DNA of 64,000 nucleotides from Apostichopus japonicus (lineage: Eukaryota > Echinodermata > Holothuroidea > Aspidochirotida > Stichopodidae). This document shows positions 12,430-24,901 of this stretch, one piece after another; the stretch's first letter is position 1; each line of letters starts with the position of its first letter. Both the position numbers and the translations under genes were made by a program. Below the pieces are notes generated by a model. That model ran no database searches. It was not told where the DNA came from and saw only the letters and a program-made list of their open reading frames with translations. Location: positions 24,675,398-24,739,397 of the forward strand of contig NC_092577.1 in assembly GCF_037975245.1 (NCBI RefSeq), in the 5' to 3' direction.

Positions 12430-13850
12430 GGTTCACCAGACGTCTATGAGAGGTTCGCTAGTGAACCCTTCAAAGGCAAAAAAGTTAATATTGTTTTAAA
12501 TTACTTGCACTAAGATCACCAGAAGTCTATGAGAGGTTCGCTAGTGAACCCTTCAAAGGCAAAAAAGTTAATACTGATATAGATTATTTGCATCAAGTTC
12601 ACCAGAAGTCTATGAGAGGTTCGCTAGTGAACCCTTCAAAGGCAAAATAGTCAATACTGATTTAGATTATTTGCACTAAGTTCACCAGAAGTCTATGAGA
12701 GGTTCGCTAGTGAACCCTTCAAAGGCAAAAAAGTTAATACTGATTTAGAATATTTGCACTAAGTTCACCAGAAGTCTTCGAGAGGTTCGCTAGTGAACCC
12801 TTCAAAGGCAAAATAGTCAATACTGATTTAGATTATTTGCACTAAGTTCACCAGAAGTCTATGAGAGGTTCGCTAGTGAACCCTTCAAAGGCAAAAAAGT
12901 TAATACTGATATAGATTATTTGCATCAAGTTCACCAGAAGTCTATGAGAGGTTCGCTAGTGAACCCTTCAAAGGCAAAATAGTCAATACTGATTTAGATT
13001 ATTTGCACTAAGATCACCAGAAGTCTATGAGAGGTTCGCTAGTGAACCCTTCAAAGGCAAAAAAGTTAATACTGATTTAGAATATTTGCACTAAGTTCAC
13101 CAGAAGTCTTCGAGAGGTTCGCTAGTGAACCCTTCAAAGGCAAAATAGTCAATACTGATTTAGATTATTTGCACTAAGTTCACCAGAAGTCTATGAGAGG
13201 TTCGCTAGTGAACCCTTCAAAGGCAAAAAAGTTAATACTGATATAGATTATTTGCATCAAGTTCACCAGAAGTCTATGAGAGGTTCGCTAGTGAACCCTT
13301 CAAAGGCAAAATAGTCAATACTGATTTAGATTATTTGCACTAAGATCACCAGAAGTCTATGAGAGGTTCGCTAGTGAACCCTTCAAAGGCAAAATAGTCA
13401 ATACTGATTTAGATTATTTGCACTTAGTTCACCAGAAGTCTATGAGAGGTTCGCTAGTGAACCCTTCAAAGGCAAAGAAGTTAATACTGATTTAGATTAT
13501 TTGCATCAAGTTCACCAGAAGTCTATGAGAGGTTCGCTAGTGAACCCTTCAAAGGCAAAGAAGTTAATAATGATTTACATTATTTGCACTAAGTTCACCA
13601 GAAGTCTATGAGAGGTTCGCTAGTGAACCCTTCAAAGGCAAAAAAGTTAATAATGATTTAGATTATTTGCACTAAGATCACCAGAAGTCTATGAGAGGTT
13701 CGCTAGTGAACCCTTCAAAGGCAAAAACGGTTAATACTGATTTAGATTATTTGCACTAAGATCACCAGAAGTCTAAAGCTAATGAACCATAAAAAGGCAA
13801 AAAAGTTAATACTGTTTTAAATTATTGCTAATGAACCATAGAAAGACATA
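12430..13850. repeat. 83-bp tandem array with palindromic core (left arm)
   Basis: Sixteen intact units at an exact 83-bp period (cores at 12443 plus multiples of 83, the last at 13688), then degenerate units to about 13850. Degenerate relatives also occur at 12260-12429. Each unit carries CTATGAGA, then the palindrome GGTTCGCTAGTGAACC, then CTTCAAAGG, followed by an AT-rich spacer. Variant monomers recur every four units (332 bp), for example TCTTCGAG at about 12775 and 13107, so there is a higher-order repeat. The same core in reverse orientation forms the array at 36010-37468. Confidence 0.95.
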
Positions 13851-13898
13851 AACTCAATTCTGTTATATACTTGGGCATGGTACACAAGGACAAAGGCT

Positions 13899-16800
13899 TC
13901 ATACACCAGTAGACAATGTGAGGTTTAGTGTTTCTACATTGTCCTCATCAACACTGTCCTCATCTTCTGCTATCTCATTGTCCTTTGGTCCAACTTCACA
14001 GATTTGGGTGCTGAGCCGCATAGTGATGGCTTCTAGCATCTTCTTGTTGCTCTCCAATCCAACAACATTTCTGCCTTCTTTGAGGGCTGCTAAGCATCCA
14101 GTACCTGAAAAAACAATAAACAAATAAATCAAAATTAAACTTCCTTATTCATATGTATCATAATACTTCCTGTCAATTGGCAAACACAACAAGTGTAAGT
14201 TGCAATGTAAATAGAGGTCAATATTACCTGTGCCACTGCACACATCCAAAATCCATTCCTTGGGATAAGTGAGTGCAGAAACCAATTCCTGGAATAGTCC
14301 AATAGGCTTCTGATTTTTGTCAATAGGGACACCGTCATGAAAAAATGCAAGGTCCTTCTGTACTATAATACAATTGCGGTGATGTCCAGCTTTCCAGGAA
14401 ACTGGCCTCTTCAGCCCCCTCATTGCAATTGTAATGGACCCAACACAGTCAATGAGTTGATTTTGATTGCCTGCCGAACAAACAAAGCTATCCGTGTTAA
14501 TGGGAAAAATATGGTAACCTAAAGCCTTTGCACGATATTTTCTTTCAAGCAGTAAATTCTAAGATTGAAACTAGGAAATATGATCACACATATTCGTTGG
14601 AGGAGTACAGCTGGTAAAAATCCATAAATACAGAAGTCACCTTGTTAACACAAAATTTCTCGCATGTTGCACAACATGCCAATTTGAAGGAATAGTCTGA
14701 AAAATTTTCAAACAACATAGCTAGTTGCAATCATCCTAACAAAATAACAGTATTTAGCAGAATTTGCATCAACAGAATTTCTTTCTTTTTTATTTTTGAA
14801 GCAGAAAGTTACTGGCTACAGAGGAGCAGCTTGTTTAAATAATTCAAAAGCTGCATGTAAAATATACTTACTATTACTATGGTCATCCACCATGTAGAAT
14901 GCTGATACAGGCTCATTAAAATGCCTGGTTTCCACAATGGCCTTTTCTACATCACACATGTCTCGCACAGGGCTTATCACTGCAAGCGTGAAGTTGTCTA
15001 TACCATAGTGTATATTGACAGATGTAATTGCATTGGCAAGTGTCTTTACATCTGTCCATTGCCAATCCTAGAACAAGAAAAACAGAATATAAAAAAGGGA
15101 AATATTATAATTAATCTCTCCTAATTACAGTTTTAATAGTGGGGAGGTGGATCACAAGGCTTAAGCAATGAGCATTATTGATAGTCATACAACAAAACAT
15201 TTATCTTTGATGTAGTTGTCTGTGATCTCTCAACTTGCCCTCCTTCTTAATATGTTGTATTTAAAAGGTTTCCACAATCTGACCCAAAGGACCTACGAAA
15301 AAACATAAGGCTTTTTTTTTCTCAAAGTGAAACACTATACACACCAAATATGAGATCTTTCCAAGCTTCCATTCTTGAGATATCTGTTTACAAGGTTTCC
15401 TTTTAACCCCTGCTGACAGCAAATGATATCTGACCGCCAACAAAAGCAATAGGCTTCTTGAACGCAAAACATTACATGTACATACCACTTACAAGATCAG
15501 TCCAAGCCTCCAATCTCCAACCTAAGCTTGGAGAAGCACCATTGCAACAATTTAGTCTTATCTGCAAATACTGCTCAAATTGAAACCATATGTATACTAA
15601 ATGTTACCTGTGGTTTGTCCAAGATGACCAAGGTTGCTCCAGTAAAACATGGAACTTCTTCCAGCAGTGTCTCACTATCCAGTTCCCGGGCATCACACAG
15701 CAGTGGATAGCAAACAGCTCCATTGATGCTTTTAAAACACTGAAGTTCCATGCTGGCTTCTAGCTTCAGCTGCTGGCAGAAAGACTTCAACTCAGGAGGT
15801 GTTGACCGCAGGTTGAATCTGCAAAAATGCTCCAAGGCCTCCCTGGTTGCTGCCCTTGGATACTGCTGCGTAGCCTCTTCCCAGCTCTTTATACCCATTA
15901 GGTCTACAAACATCCTCTGGACTGACTGCAACTTCACCAGTAATTTTGTCTCCTTCTGTAAATCTGGTAGAGTCATTGTACCATCCCTGACCTCTGACAG
16001 CACCTGTTTAGCAGCAGTTGATGGCAGTGATGGCAGCGATACCAAAACATAGGGTTTCATATCTGGACCATTTGTTATGTCTTTGTATGACAGGTTCTGC
16101 CCCTTTAGTCTACCGTTAGCATGTTGACATAGAACCTCCTGGAGCAGATGATATGTCTCTTCCTCCAGTGTTGCAAGCTTTATCAAAAGCTTGATAACAC
16201 CCTTTGTTTCTTCCTGCATAACAAACAAATGCAAGTCATATCACAAGTGGACATTTGTAAACCCAGATAACAAGCACCAGAGTCTTGGCCACTCTGCCCA
16301 TCATGACTTTCAATAACAATTCAATATCTATCTCATCAATTTCACTGAAAAAATGCACTGAAAATGCAAAAATTGTTTTTTTTTTCACCGAAAAAAACAC
16401 ATATGAAAGAGCATGATCCACACAAAATCACCAAACTTGTCATAAATAGGGAAATAACAAGCACAACAAGAATTCAATTGTGCACTAACTTGTGCTGACT
16501 GGAAATTTGATATATAAATATATTAATAGATTTATATATCGAAATTAATTAAACAAAACAGTGTATAGAAGCTTTTCTAGTGTCCTACGTATGTTAGAAA
16601 CAGTAAGGTAAATTTGCCAGCAAGACTTACTGGACTAAAAATTGCCGTCACAGTAGTACGCCACTGCTCATTCTCCATCCCAGATGTCTCAAAAATATTC
16701 CGACAGAGCTGTATCTGTAAGACAGAGGAACAGAACAATGTGAATTAATAGAAAAGTACACACTTGTATGGACATCCAGGTAGGGACAAGAACAACCACA

Positions 16801-19800
16801 ATGACCACCCCAGGACTTGAACACTTGAACGTGCAATCTGCAGAAAACAAGCCCAGAGTCTTGCCTAAAAATTGGTTGGGATTCACAAAATTGGCGAGTC
16901 ACAGGGTCATTAGAAACTGTTAAAAGGTCATCAAAACTCAACTGATAAATTACCTTTTCCTTTAATGACATGCTGTGTCTAAATTCTCCCACTTTATTGT
17001 GTCTGTTTGCAAGCCAAAGGATAGCCTCTTCACTCAATGTGTTGCTGTAAATAGAGCACAGTCTAGTCTTGAAAACATCTTGACCAGGGTACATCTGACT
17101 GAGTCGCTCAGCAGCAGAATAGTTGTGACAGCCTCCAATAACTTTGTAATGGAAACCATTTGCCTGTTGAAGAACAAAATAATGTCAAAACAATTACAGC
17201 AATGATTTGGTTTGTTGAATTGTGATTTGTAAGTCTTTGTTTATAATTTAATCAATAACTGGTCAAACTTAGTATGGACTCATCAAATGTGTCCATACAC
17301 TTTGATATGGTGACTTACATTTGTTTCCTTAAAATGAGTGATGTCATCAAGGGTGTCGATGATGACACAGAGAGGTTGATAAAAATGCCCAGGAAACTCA
17401 ACCATCTTGTCCATCAGCTCAGTCACAAAAGCCTCCCGAATTTCTCTCAGCTGGATGCCTAACGTCAGATGGGCTGTTTGGATTCTGGCAGAACCTGAAT
17501 AAATTAAGTTAGAAGGAAACTTTTGTGATTTGAAAAATAAAAACTCTGGAGCATAAGAGACACATACCCTGGCAGTCAATTGCACATATCATTTTGTATT
17601 AACAGCCCTAAAACCTTGTTATTCCTCCTGACTAAATGAGCAACTTGCTGAGATCTCTCAGGTTATTTTCCCTCACAGGAATTTTTTCCATACAGGTTGC
17701 AAACAGTAACACGGCGAATTAGACAGGAATGTAAACAGTTTATTGTCCATGCAAGTGCACGACCTCTTACCTTAAAAAAAAACTGCTTATTTTGACCTCA
17801 GCAGTATTGTCATGGAAATTGATGTAAAGGAAAAATTGCACTTGACAACTGTTTAAATACAAATTCCTCTGGTGCGTCAGGCCATGTTGAAGTTTGGGGA
17901 AACTTACCCAAGTACGCTTCCTTCACTTCTTCTATGATTTTGAGATCTGCAGACATCTCCAACTTTTTCTTCTTAAACAAAACAGGGAGGTCATCAATGG
18001 AAGCACTATTTGTTCTCTTTGTCTGTCTAGTGGGTGCTCTAGCTGGAGTGCTGTAAAAGAACCATCAATATTATACATTACAACACCTGTGATTGTGACA
18101 GATTATTCACATTTCTACAACCCCTATTTATGGGTTATTTACAATCTGCCCCTGTGATTGGTTAATACAGGGTCATGTGACCCTTCCTAACTATCAGATC
18201 TACTTAATAAGTATGCAAATGCCCTTAGTTAACACACCAGGTTTGAGGAGACTTGAAACAGTCTGTGCTAGCTGTATAGTAGTATCTGTCCTGCCAATGA
18301 CAAATCATACACCAGCGTGGCAAAAGCTGACAATAATTTGCCCTAAGTTGTGTATACATACAAAGGGTGCCATGTAGACATTTTATGAGGATAAAAGATG
18401 ACCGAATGTCACAGCGAGGTAAATTTTCCCCAGGGCGTGGTAATAAAACTGATTAATCAAATTGCAAGCCTACATGGATCCTAATGTATAGTAATCATTA
18501 AATGGTTTGAATTGCACATTAATATCAGATAATTTTGTTAAAAGTCTACATTAATTCTATTCTTCATGTGTGGATACTCACCTATGTACTACTGAGTCCC
18601 CTATCTCTGGGACCTCACTTCCTGAAAGTTCCCACTCAAAAGTAGACATCGGATTCACTACCGTATCATCTTCTCTATGAACTTGAACGATGGTGTAGGA
18701 AGATTGCAATGACCCTACCAAGTCATTCAGCTTTTCACTAAATTTATTCTTATTTGAGAGGAGGGGTTGAAACTGACGTGAAAATTCAGAAGAATTCCAG
18801 GAGAAGGCATTCAGTTGAAAGGCTCGTGGATTGTCAATTCTATCCGTGAAGAAAATCTGAAAAGAAATGTGAACGTGTTAAAAACTATTCTAGTTGATTG
18901 TGTGTAATTAGCCATACTCAGGGACTGGTAGATAGATCCAGAGGGGGGGGGGGGGGGAGCGGGGAGGGCTTTAGCCTCCTCACCATGTTTTGGTCATCAT
19001 CAGTCTTATGAACAATAAAAAAAATTGCTAGAAGTACGTAGGGATGTTAATTTACCAATCCATGACCTCCCACACCCCCACTTGCATGCAGGCTACAGGT
19101 CGTCTACACAAATCAACCTGTAGTGGCTATATTTCAAAAAGTTGGTTTAATTGTTTATAAAAAACTCTGACAGACTGTATGCTATAAATTGTTAGAAGTT
19201 CTCAAAGTGCTATCTTGGTGGTCTTAATTCTTCAAATTGTTCTGAGACATCCTGAATGCACAAACATAATGACTGAATGACAAAGTAAGAAAAATTTCCT
19301 CAACGGTGTGTAGCAAATTAGGGAACGCTATATAGGCCTATGCAAGGCAAAATTAATTTAGTTAGCCCACCACGCTACTAAACCAAAACAAATTGAAGCA
19401 CCTCTAGTATTTAACTGGCGTACACTAAACATACATCAACTAATTACCCCCCCCCCCCATCCCCTCTCCCAACTGACTCCTGCGATACTCTAACTGTTTC
19501 AGACCCCTGTAATAGGGGTACAGCCTACAGGTTATAGATAACGAGTGGTGGTATACTGTAGGCTAAGATATTGTCGATAAAGAAGTAGCCTTTGTCACTA
19601 CATAACAGTATCACCAGCACTAGTACTACATTAATAATAGCATAGGATATTGAGTTGAAATGGCACAGGTGAACGTAGCAACTTAGTGAAACATTGAAAC
19701 GTAAACATTATGATTCTAAAAACATGAGTTAATAAAGCAATCGTATTAATATTACGGCCTAAATTATGTTATATTGTATTGGCACTGGTATCAATAGGCT

Positions 19801-22096
19801 ACTTACTCCCAATCTCATGTCACCTAACCCCGGAAAAAGTTGTTCTAAAGATAATCTGTGGTTGTACTCACAATAATGTAAATTTAGACGATAACGCATT
19901 TATACACACTTCATTACCTAACTTATCCCTATGGTCTTTATCCCTATAAGAAAAATTTCCTCAACAGTGTGTAGCAAATTAGGGAAACGCTAGATAGGCC
20001 TATACAAGGCAAAATTAATTTAATTAGTGCTAAATTTGAAAACCACATTACTAAACCAAAACAAATTAACCCACCTCTAGTGTTTAATAACAGTATCACC
20101 AGCACTAGTAGCATGGTGGGCTCATAATTGACGCACTTAAGGATTGGATTGACGATGTCGGTCAACATAAAATCAAAATCACTCAACTGCATGCACTTTT
20201 CATATGTGTAGTTCATCAGAAATGTAATGATCTCAAAATATTTATTGTTCTGTGCCTACGCAACGTACAATTGAGAAGAATTTGACCACAAAATGTCTGC
20301 TGTGTCAAGTTCTTTCATACCCCTAAATTGACACATTCGTCGATAACCTAACTGTAGTGTAGGCCTAAGTATACATCCATTGACTTTGGATGCTGTTTGC
20401 TATGCTCTGAACCTCTAAGCTTAGACAGGTCAGGTCCCAGAGAGTAGTGGTATCATATTGAAGTAATTTTGGTTATTTTTAGGGAGTACTGTAAGATTTC
20501 CAAATGTCAAAAATATGTGTTAAACTGGGGGGAGGGTGTTAAAAGGGTAAAAAATACCACAATTTGGTCAGCAAATAGCTGAAATGGATTAAAATTCATG
20601 AAAATATGTAATTCTGCTTGACTGCAAAAAGTTTAGGTTGCCCTCTATATCGTTGCTAGTAATAATTGAAGGTGCGTCAATTACGGGGGTGCGTCAATTA
20701 TGAAGCCTTTACTATACTACATTAATAATAGCATAGGATATTGAGTTGAAATAGCACAGGTGAACGTAGCAACTTCATGAAACATTGAAACGTAAACATT
20801 ATGGTTCTAAAAACATGAGTTAATAAAGCAATCGTATTAATATTACGCCCTAAATTATGTTATATTGTATCGGCACTGGTATCAATAGGCTACTTACTCC
20901 CAATCTCATATACGCCTAACCCCGGAAAAAGTTGTACTAAAGATTATCTGTGGTTGTTCTCGCAATCATGTAAATTTAGACGATAAAGCATTTATACACA
21001 CTTCATTACCTAACTTATCCCTATTGGTCTTTATCCCTATAAGAAAAATTTCCTCAACAGTGTGTAGCAAATTAGGGAAACGCTAGATAGGCCTATACAA
21101 GGCAAAATTAATTTAATTAGTGCTAAATTTGAAAACCATGTTACTAAACCAAAACGAATTAACCCACCTCTAGGGTTTAACTGACGTACACTAAACATAC
21201 ATCAACTAATTACCCTCCCCAACCCCTCTCCTAACTGACTCCTGCGATACTCTAACTGTTTTAGACCCCTGTAATAGGGGTACAGCCTACAGGTTATAGA
21301 TAACGAGTGGTGGTATAGGCTAAGATATTGTCGATAAAGAAGTAGCCTTTGTCACTACATTTATAATGTTAGTATCACCAGAACTAGTACTACATTAATA
21401 ATAGCATAGGATATTGAGTTGAAATGCCACAGGTGAACGTAGCCACTTCATGAAACATTGAAACGTAAACATTATGGTTCTAAAAACATGAGTTAATAAA
21501 GCAATCGTTTTAATATTACGGCCTAAATTATGTTATATTGTATCGGCACTGATATCGATAGGCTACTTACTCCCAATCTCATATACGCTTAAACCCCGGA
21601 AAAAGTTGTACTAAAGATTATCTGTGGTTGTACTCGCAATAATGTAAATTTAGACGATAACGCATTTATACACACTACATTACCTAACTTATCCCTATGG
21701 TTCATGGAACGCGTAAAACTTTTCTTGCTAACGCTTGTCAGTACCTATGGTCAGTACACAGTTTCTACTTTGCTGTAACATAATACGCAGGGCATTTTCG
21801 TCATATCTTGACTTGCCTAATGAGACTGATCTATTATATATATATCTCTTTTCTTGTTGTTACAAACAGTCAGAGCCACAGCGGTATATACACATTAAAT
21901 GGAATTTTGAAGAAAAAAAACTCACCTTCAACATTTGTCCATCCTTTTCGTAAGGTTCGCAACTAGCGACTCCACTGTATTTCCTTTTCGGAGTCTGGTT
22001 ATGTCTCAGAGGTTCGGGACCAGTGTTTCCTTGAACTCGGATGACGATTTCTCCCCCAGTTTCGGTCTCCATCCACCATTTTCTTGCCTTAGTCAT
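13899..22096 (-). CDS. ParB-domain DNA methyltransferase, 10 exons
   Basis: The exons (minus strand, in order) are 22096-21926, 18856-18582, 18050-17908, 17494-17319, 17163-16954, 16714-16631, 16213-15608, 15067-14872, 14470-14228 and 14104-13899. All junctions are GT-AG with matching phase, and the total is 2310 nt: 769 residues with no internal stop. Residues about 200-325 read as a ParB-like domain (helix, then YKVIGGCHNYSAAERL at 261-276, then a strand and an EAILWLANRHNK stretch); 370-470 is helical and could be a ParB-type HTH. From about 530 the order is that of a beta-class N6A/N4C DNA methyltransferase: motif IV position LDKPQ (551-555), then KPIGLFQEL, then the AdoMet motif LDVCSGTGTG (695-704) and VGLES (716-720), ending in an acidic tail. 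Fusions of ParB with such methylases are common in bacteria and phages. Here the gene is spliced, lies between the inverted arrays, and faces away from the transposase-like gene. Start: first ATG of the only open leader. Target base and activity are unknown; the DPPY motif is altered. Confidence 0.85.
19287..21702. repeat. Triplicated 660-bp segment in intron 1
   Basis: Three direct copies start at 19287, 19948 and 21041, each opening with AAGAAAAATTTCCTCAAC and ending near ACTTATCCCTATGG. Copy 1 is 661 bp. Copy 2 has lost about 190 bp and gained the MITE at 20111-20714. Copy 3 is full length. All lie inside the 3.07-kb first intron of the ParB-methyltransferase gene. Confidence 0.9.
20111..20714. 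mobile_element. TA-target MITE, copy 2, with empty site preserved
   Basis: A 604-bp copy of the family at 783-1379, with the same TCATAATTGACGCAC inverted ends. The sister copies of the host repeat read AGCACTAGTACTACATT without the element, so the insertion point and the TA duplication (20109-20110 and 20715-20716) can be read directly. Confidence 0.9.
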
Positions 22097-22374
22097 AGTG
22101 ATGTGTAACGTGCTGATTTCTGCGATTGCTATGATTATTCTAAATTTATTTGACTCTTTAAATGCGAGCTAGACAACAATAAGATTTGTTAACCCGGACA
22201 CTAAGCGCTGTGGTTATGCGGTGATATCCGTGATATTCGGAGTGGACAAATTCCCCGCCAAAAAGGTGGATGCTGATTGGCGGTAGTAAAAGAGCAATGA
22301 GAAGCTAAGATGGCAAGCCCAGACAGACTAATTGTTTTTTTTCTCTTTCCTTCCCAGTCCCTCCCGTTTTGCAA
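22097..22374. other. Upstream region of the ParB-methyltransferase gene
   Basis: This is the 5' flank on the minus strand. It is moderately GC-rich next to the start codon and must hold the promoter, but no TATA box or other element can be pinned down by eye. Confidence 0.3.
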
Positions 22375-22400
22375 GGTAAATATATATATATATATATATA

Positions 22401-22444
<44 letters not shown>

Positions 22445-22545
22445 TAGATATATATATATATATATATCTATATAGATATATATATATATATATATATCTA
22501 TATATATATATATATATATATATAGATATATATATATATATATAT

Positions 22546-22644
<99 letters not shown>

Positions 22645-22705
22645 CTACTGTTCTTGATTTTCCAACTCATTACGATTTTCGATTATATATAGGCCTACAC
22701 ACACA

Positions 22706-22740
<35 letters not shown>

Positions 22741-22745
22741 TTATA
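22375..22745. repeat. TA microsatellite
   Basis: Nearly pure (TA)n from 22378 to 22642 with scattered TAGATA and TCTA interruptions, then a second short TA tract at 22705-22745. Tyrosine-isoleucine open frames through it are by-products. Confidence 0.95.
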
Positions 22746-24892
22746 TATAAACGAGGGCTCCATTCCCCTCATGCGAAGAAAATGCACACATTTTTTTTTT
22801 TAAAGAGATCCATCTTTAGTTATTGGTGTTTCTTCATGGTATCAGTTGTTACTGGAAATATCAAAACAAATATATGTACAAATTAAATAGATAATTCCCT
22901 TGTTTGGAATGGGCCCGACACTTATTAAGGAACGCATATACGGTCACACAATAATTATCCAATGTACTCACATCAATATTCGTATGTGCCTGGATCTGTT
23001 TGTAATTATCGCATTGTTTGCAAGAAAATTGAATTCATAATGATTCATAATGGAAAAGCAGCAACAACATTTTCATATTTTCTGTAACATTGGTCTAATT
23101 GTAAGCTTGCGGCTCATTTTGATTCCATTAAATGAGCCCCACAATTACAGCGTATCACATGCGAAGCATCGGTGGCCTCTTCCACACACTGTACGACATA
23201 CAGGATGCATGATCAGTATCCCTGGTCCTGTAGCTCCCCACCCTCGCCCCTACCGGGATTCTTTCCCGTGTACTATAACTACAAAGCTAGACATGGCAAT
23301 TAGCTGTTCATTGTCTATTATTGATCGATCCATGATGTCGGGATTAATTTCTGTATTCACGCGCCGTGTGATGGCCCTATTCACGTTATAATCCCTGGAT
23401 GAAAGGTAACGCTTGTTATATCTTTACAATCTTAAAAGAGTTCGCAGAGTACAAAAGCTTTTTCTACCGAAGGTGTAAATCAAAGCGGTGCCACGTTCAA
23501 TAGACAAGATAGTTTATTGTACCATGGAGCTTAAATCTGTGTTTAGCTCCATGATACTACAAACAATAGAAGTTATACCCTGACCATGTACAAACCGTTC
23601 ACCGCTGTGAGGGTAATACTTCCATGTTGTAAGAATATCCACAGCTATGGATATACAAAGAGATATGGCTAGGGGCTGTACATGGGTTCTGCATTCAAGA
23701 CTTGCTCCATTGGGCAGTTATTAACAAAATATATTCTTTTATCTAATTTTATTTTGAAAATATCTTTTTTCTAATTAGTACGTCGGCTATATGCAACTAA
23801 GGAATAACATAAAAACGTCCAGATAACTGTTTTGATGTGGCCTAACTGTATGGGGTTACGGGATGACTTTCATAAATTCACCGCACGTACACCCAGAGAG
23901 ATGCTTTCATTCTCGATTTTCAGGGTAAACTTTGCTGTCTATAAAAACTTGAATTGCGTGTTACATAAGCTGTAGGTACGCTGCAAAGGTAGATATGTGT
24001 CGTTCACTACTCTATGAAGCTCCGCAACTACACGACTTCATTTAAATTGACTTGAACGTAAGGAATGCACGAAGGAACGCAAAACCCGGAAGAATTAGTT
24101 CGACTTACGCTTAGTGTAACATACGGGCTCGCAAAATAATTTCTTGTGGCAATTTTTTAAATATTTTCCCCCTTACACATGATCGATTAGGATGCATGAA
24201 ACATGCTTCCCGATTCTGGTCTCCGATCTATTATTAACCACGGTCTTTGGGATTGAAGGAGGGACGGGATTTAAGGAATTGTGTAGACCATCAGCCCATA
24301 ACAAAAAAAGTGGGAGGTACTACCCCCACCCCTGGAATTTTCTCCCCTATTTCCAACATATACATGGACCACAGAGATAATTTTGAAGTGGGAGGGCTGA
24401 TCATATATCGGTACAATGGGTTCATATAGTACACTTCTATTATTTTTTAAGAATAAAAAGCCCCACCAAGTATGGGTGAAAAGATGGACCAAATTCAATG
24501 GTAAAAAGAGTGGGAGGGGACACAAGTCACCCTTGCCCCCCCCATTCTCCGTCTCCATGCTCCCTGATATAACAAAGTGCACTTTAGTTTAACAAAATAT
24601 CTCGGACCGTGCATGATTGCCTTTTCAACCGGTTGAACGAAGAAAAGTCACACTTGACTTCATGGCGCATATAGGCTACGTGAAGGCACGTTTTGTGTTA
24701 TCGATACAGTGTAACATTGGGTATGCGGGTGTCGCACCAGAATTAATAGTTCAACTGACTTACACTAAACTTTTCACTTCACAAGGCCGCTAGAGCATAG
24801 ATACACTTAGACCATCAGCAGTTCAATTCATTCTCTTCAACATCCAAGAAATGACTCAGAAAATGCCAATACACTAGGTCAAATGACCGGTG
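22746..24892. other. Non-coding stretch between the two divergent genes
   Basis: No gene recognised. It contains a small perfect-arm hairpin at about 23524-23552 (ATGGAGCT and AGCTCCAT arms) and a G/C-run-rich block at 24240-24560 that looks like decayed repeat. Confidence 0.4.
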
Positions 24893-24901
24893 ATGTGGCC
24901 G

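Noticed and set aside
12430-13850. CRISPR-like array
   Set aside because: Spacers are homologous to each other and the context is eukaryotic; it is an ordinary tandem repeat with a palindromic core.
22305-22670. Tyr-Ile repeat protein on the minus strand
   Set aside because: A by-product of the TA microsatellite; the same holds for the frames at 54537-55086 and 61388-61663.
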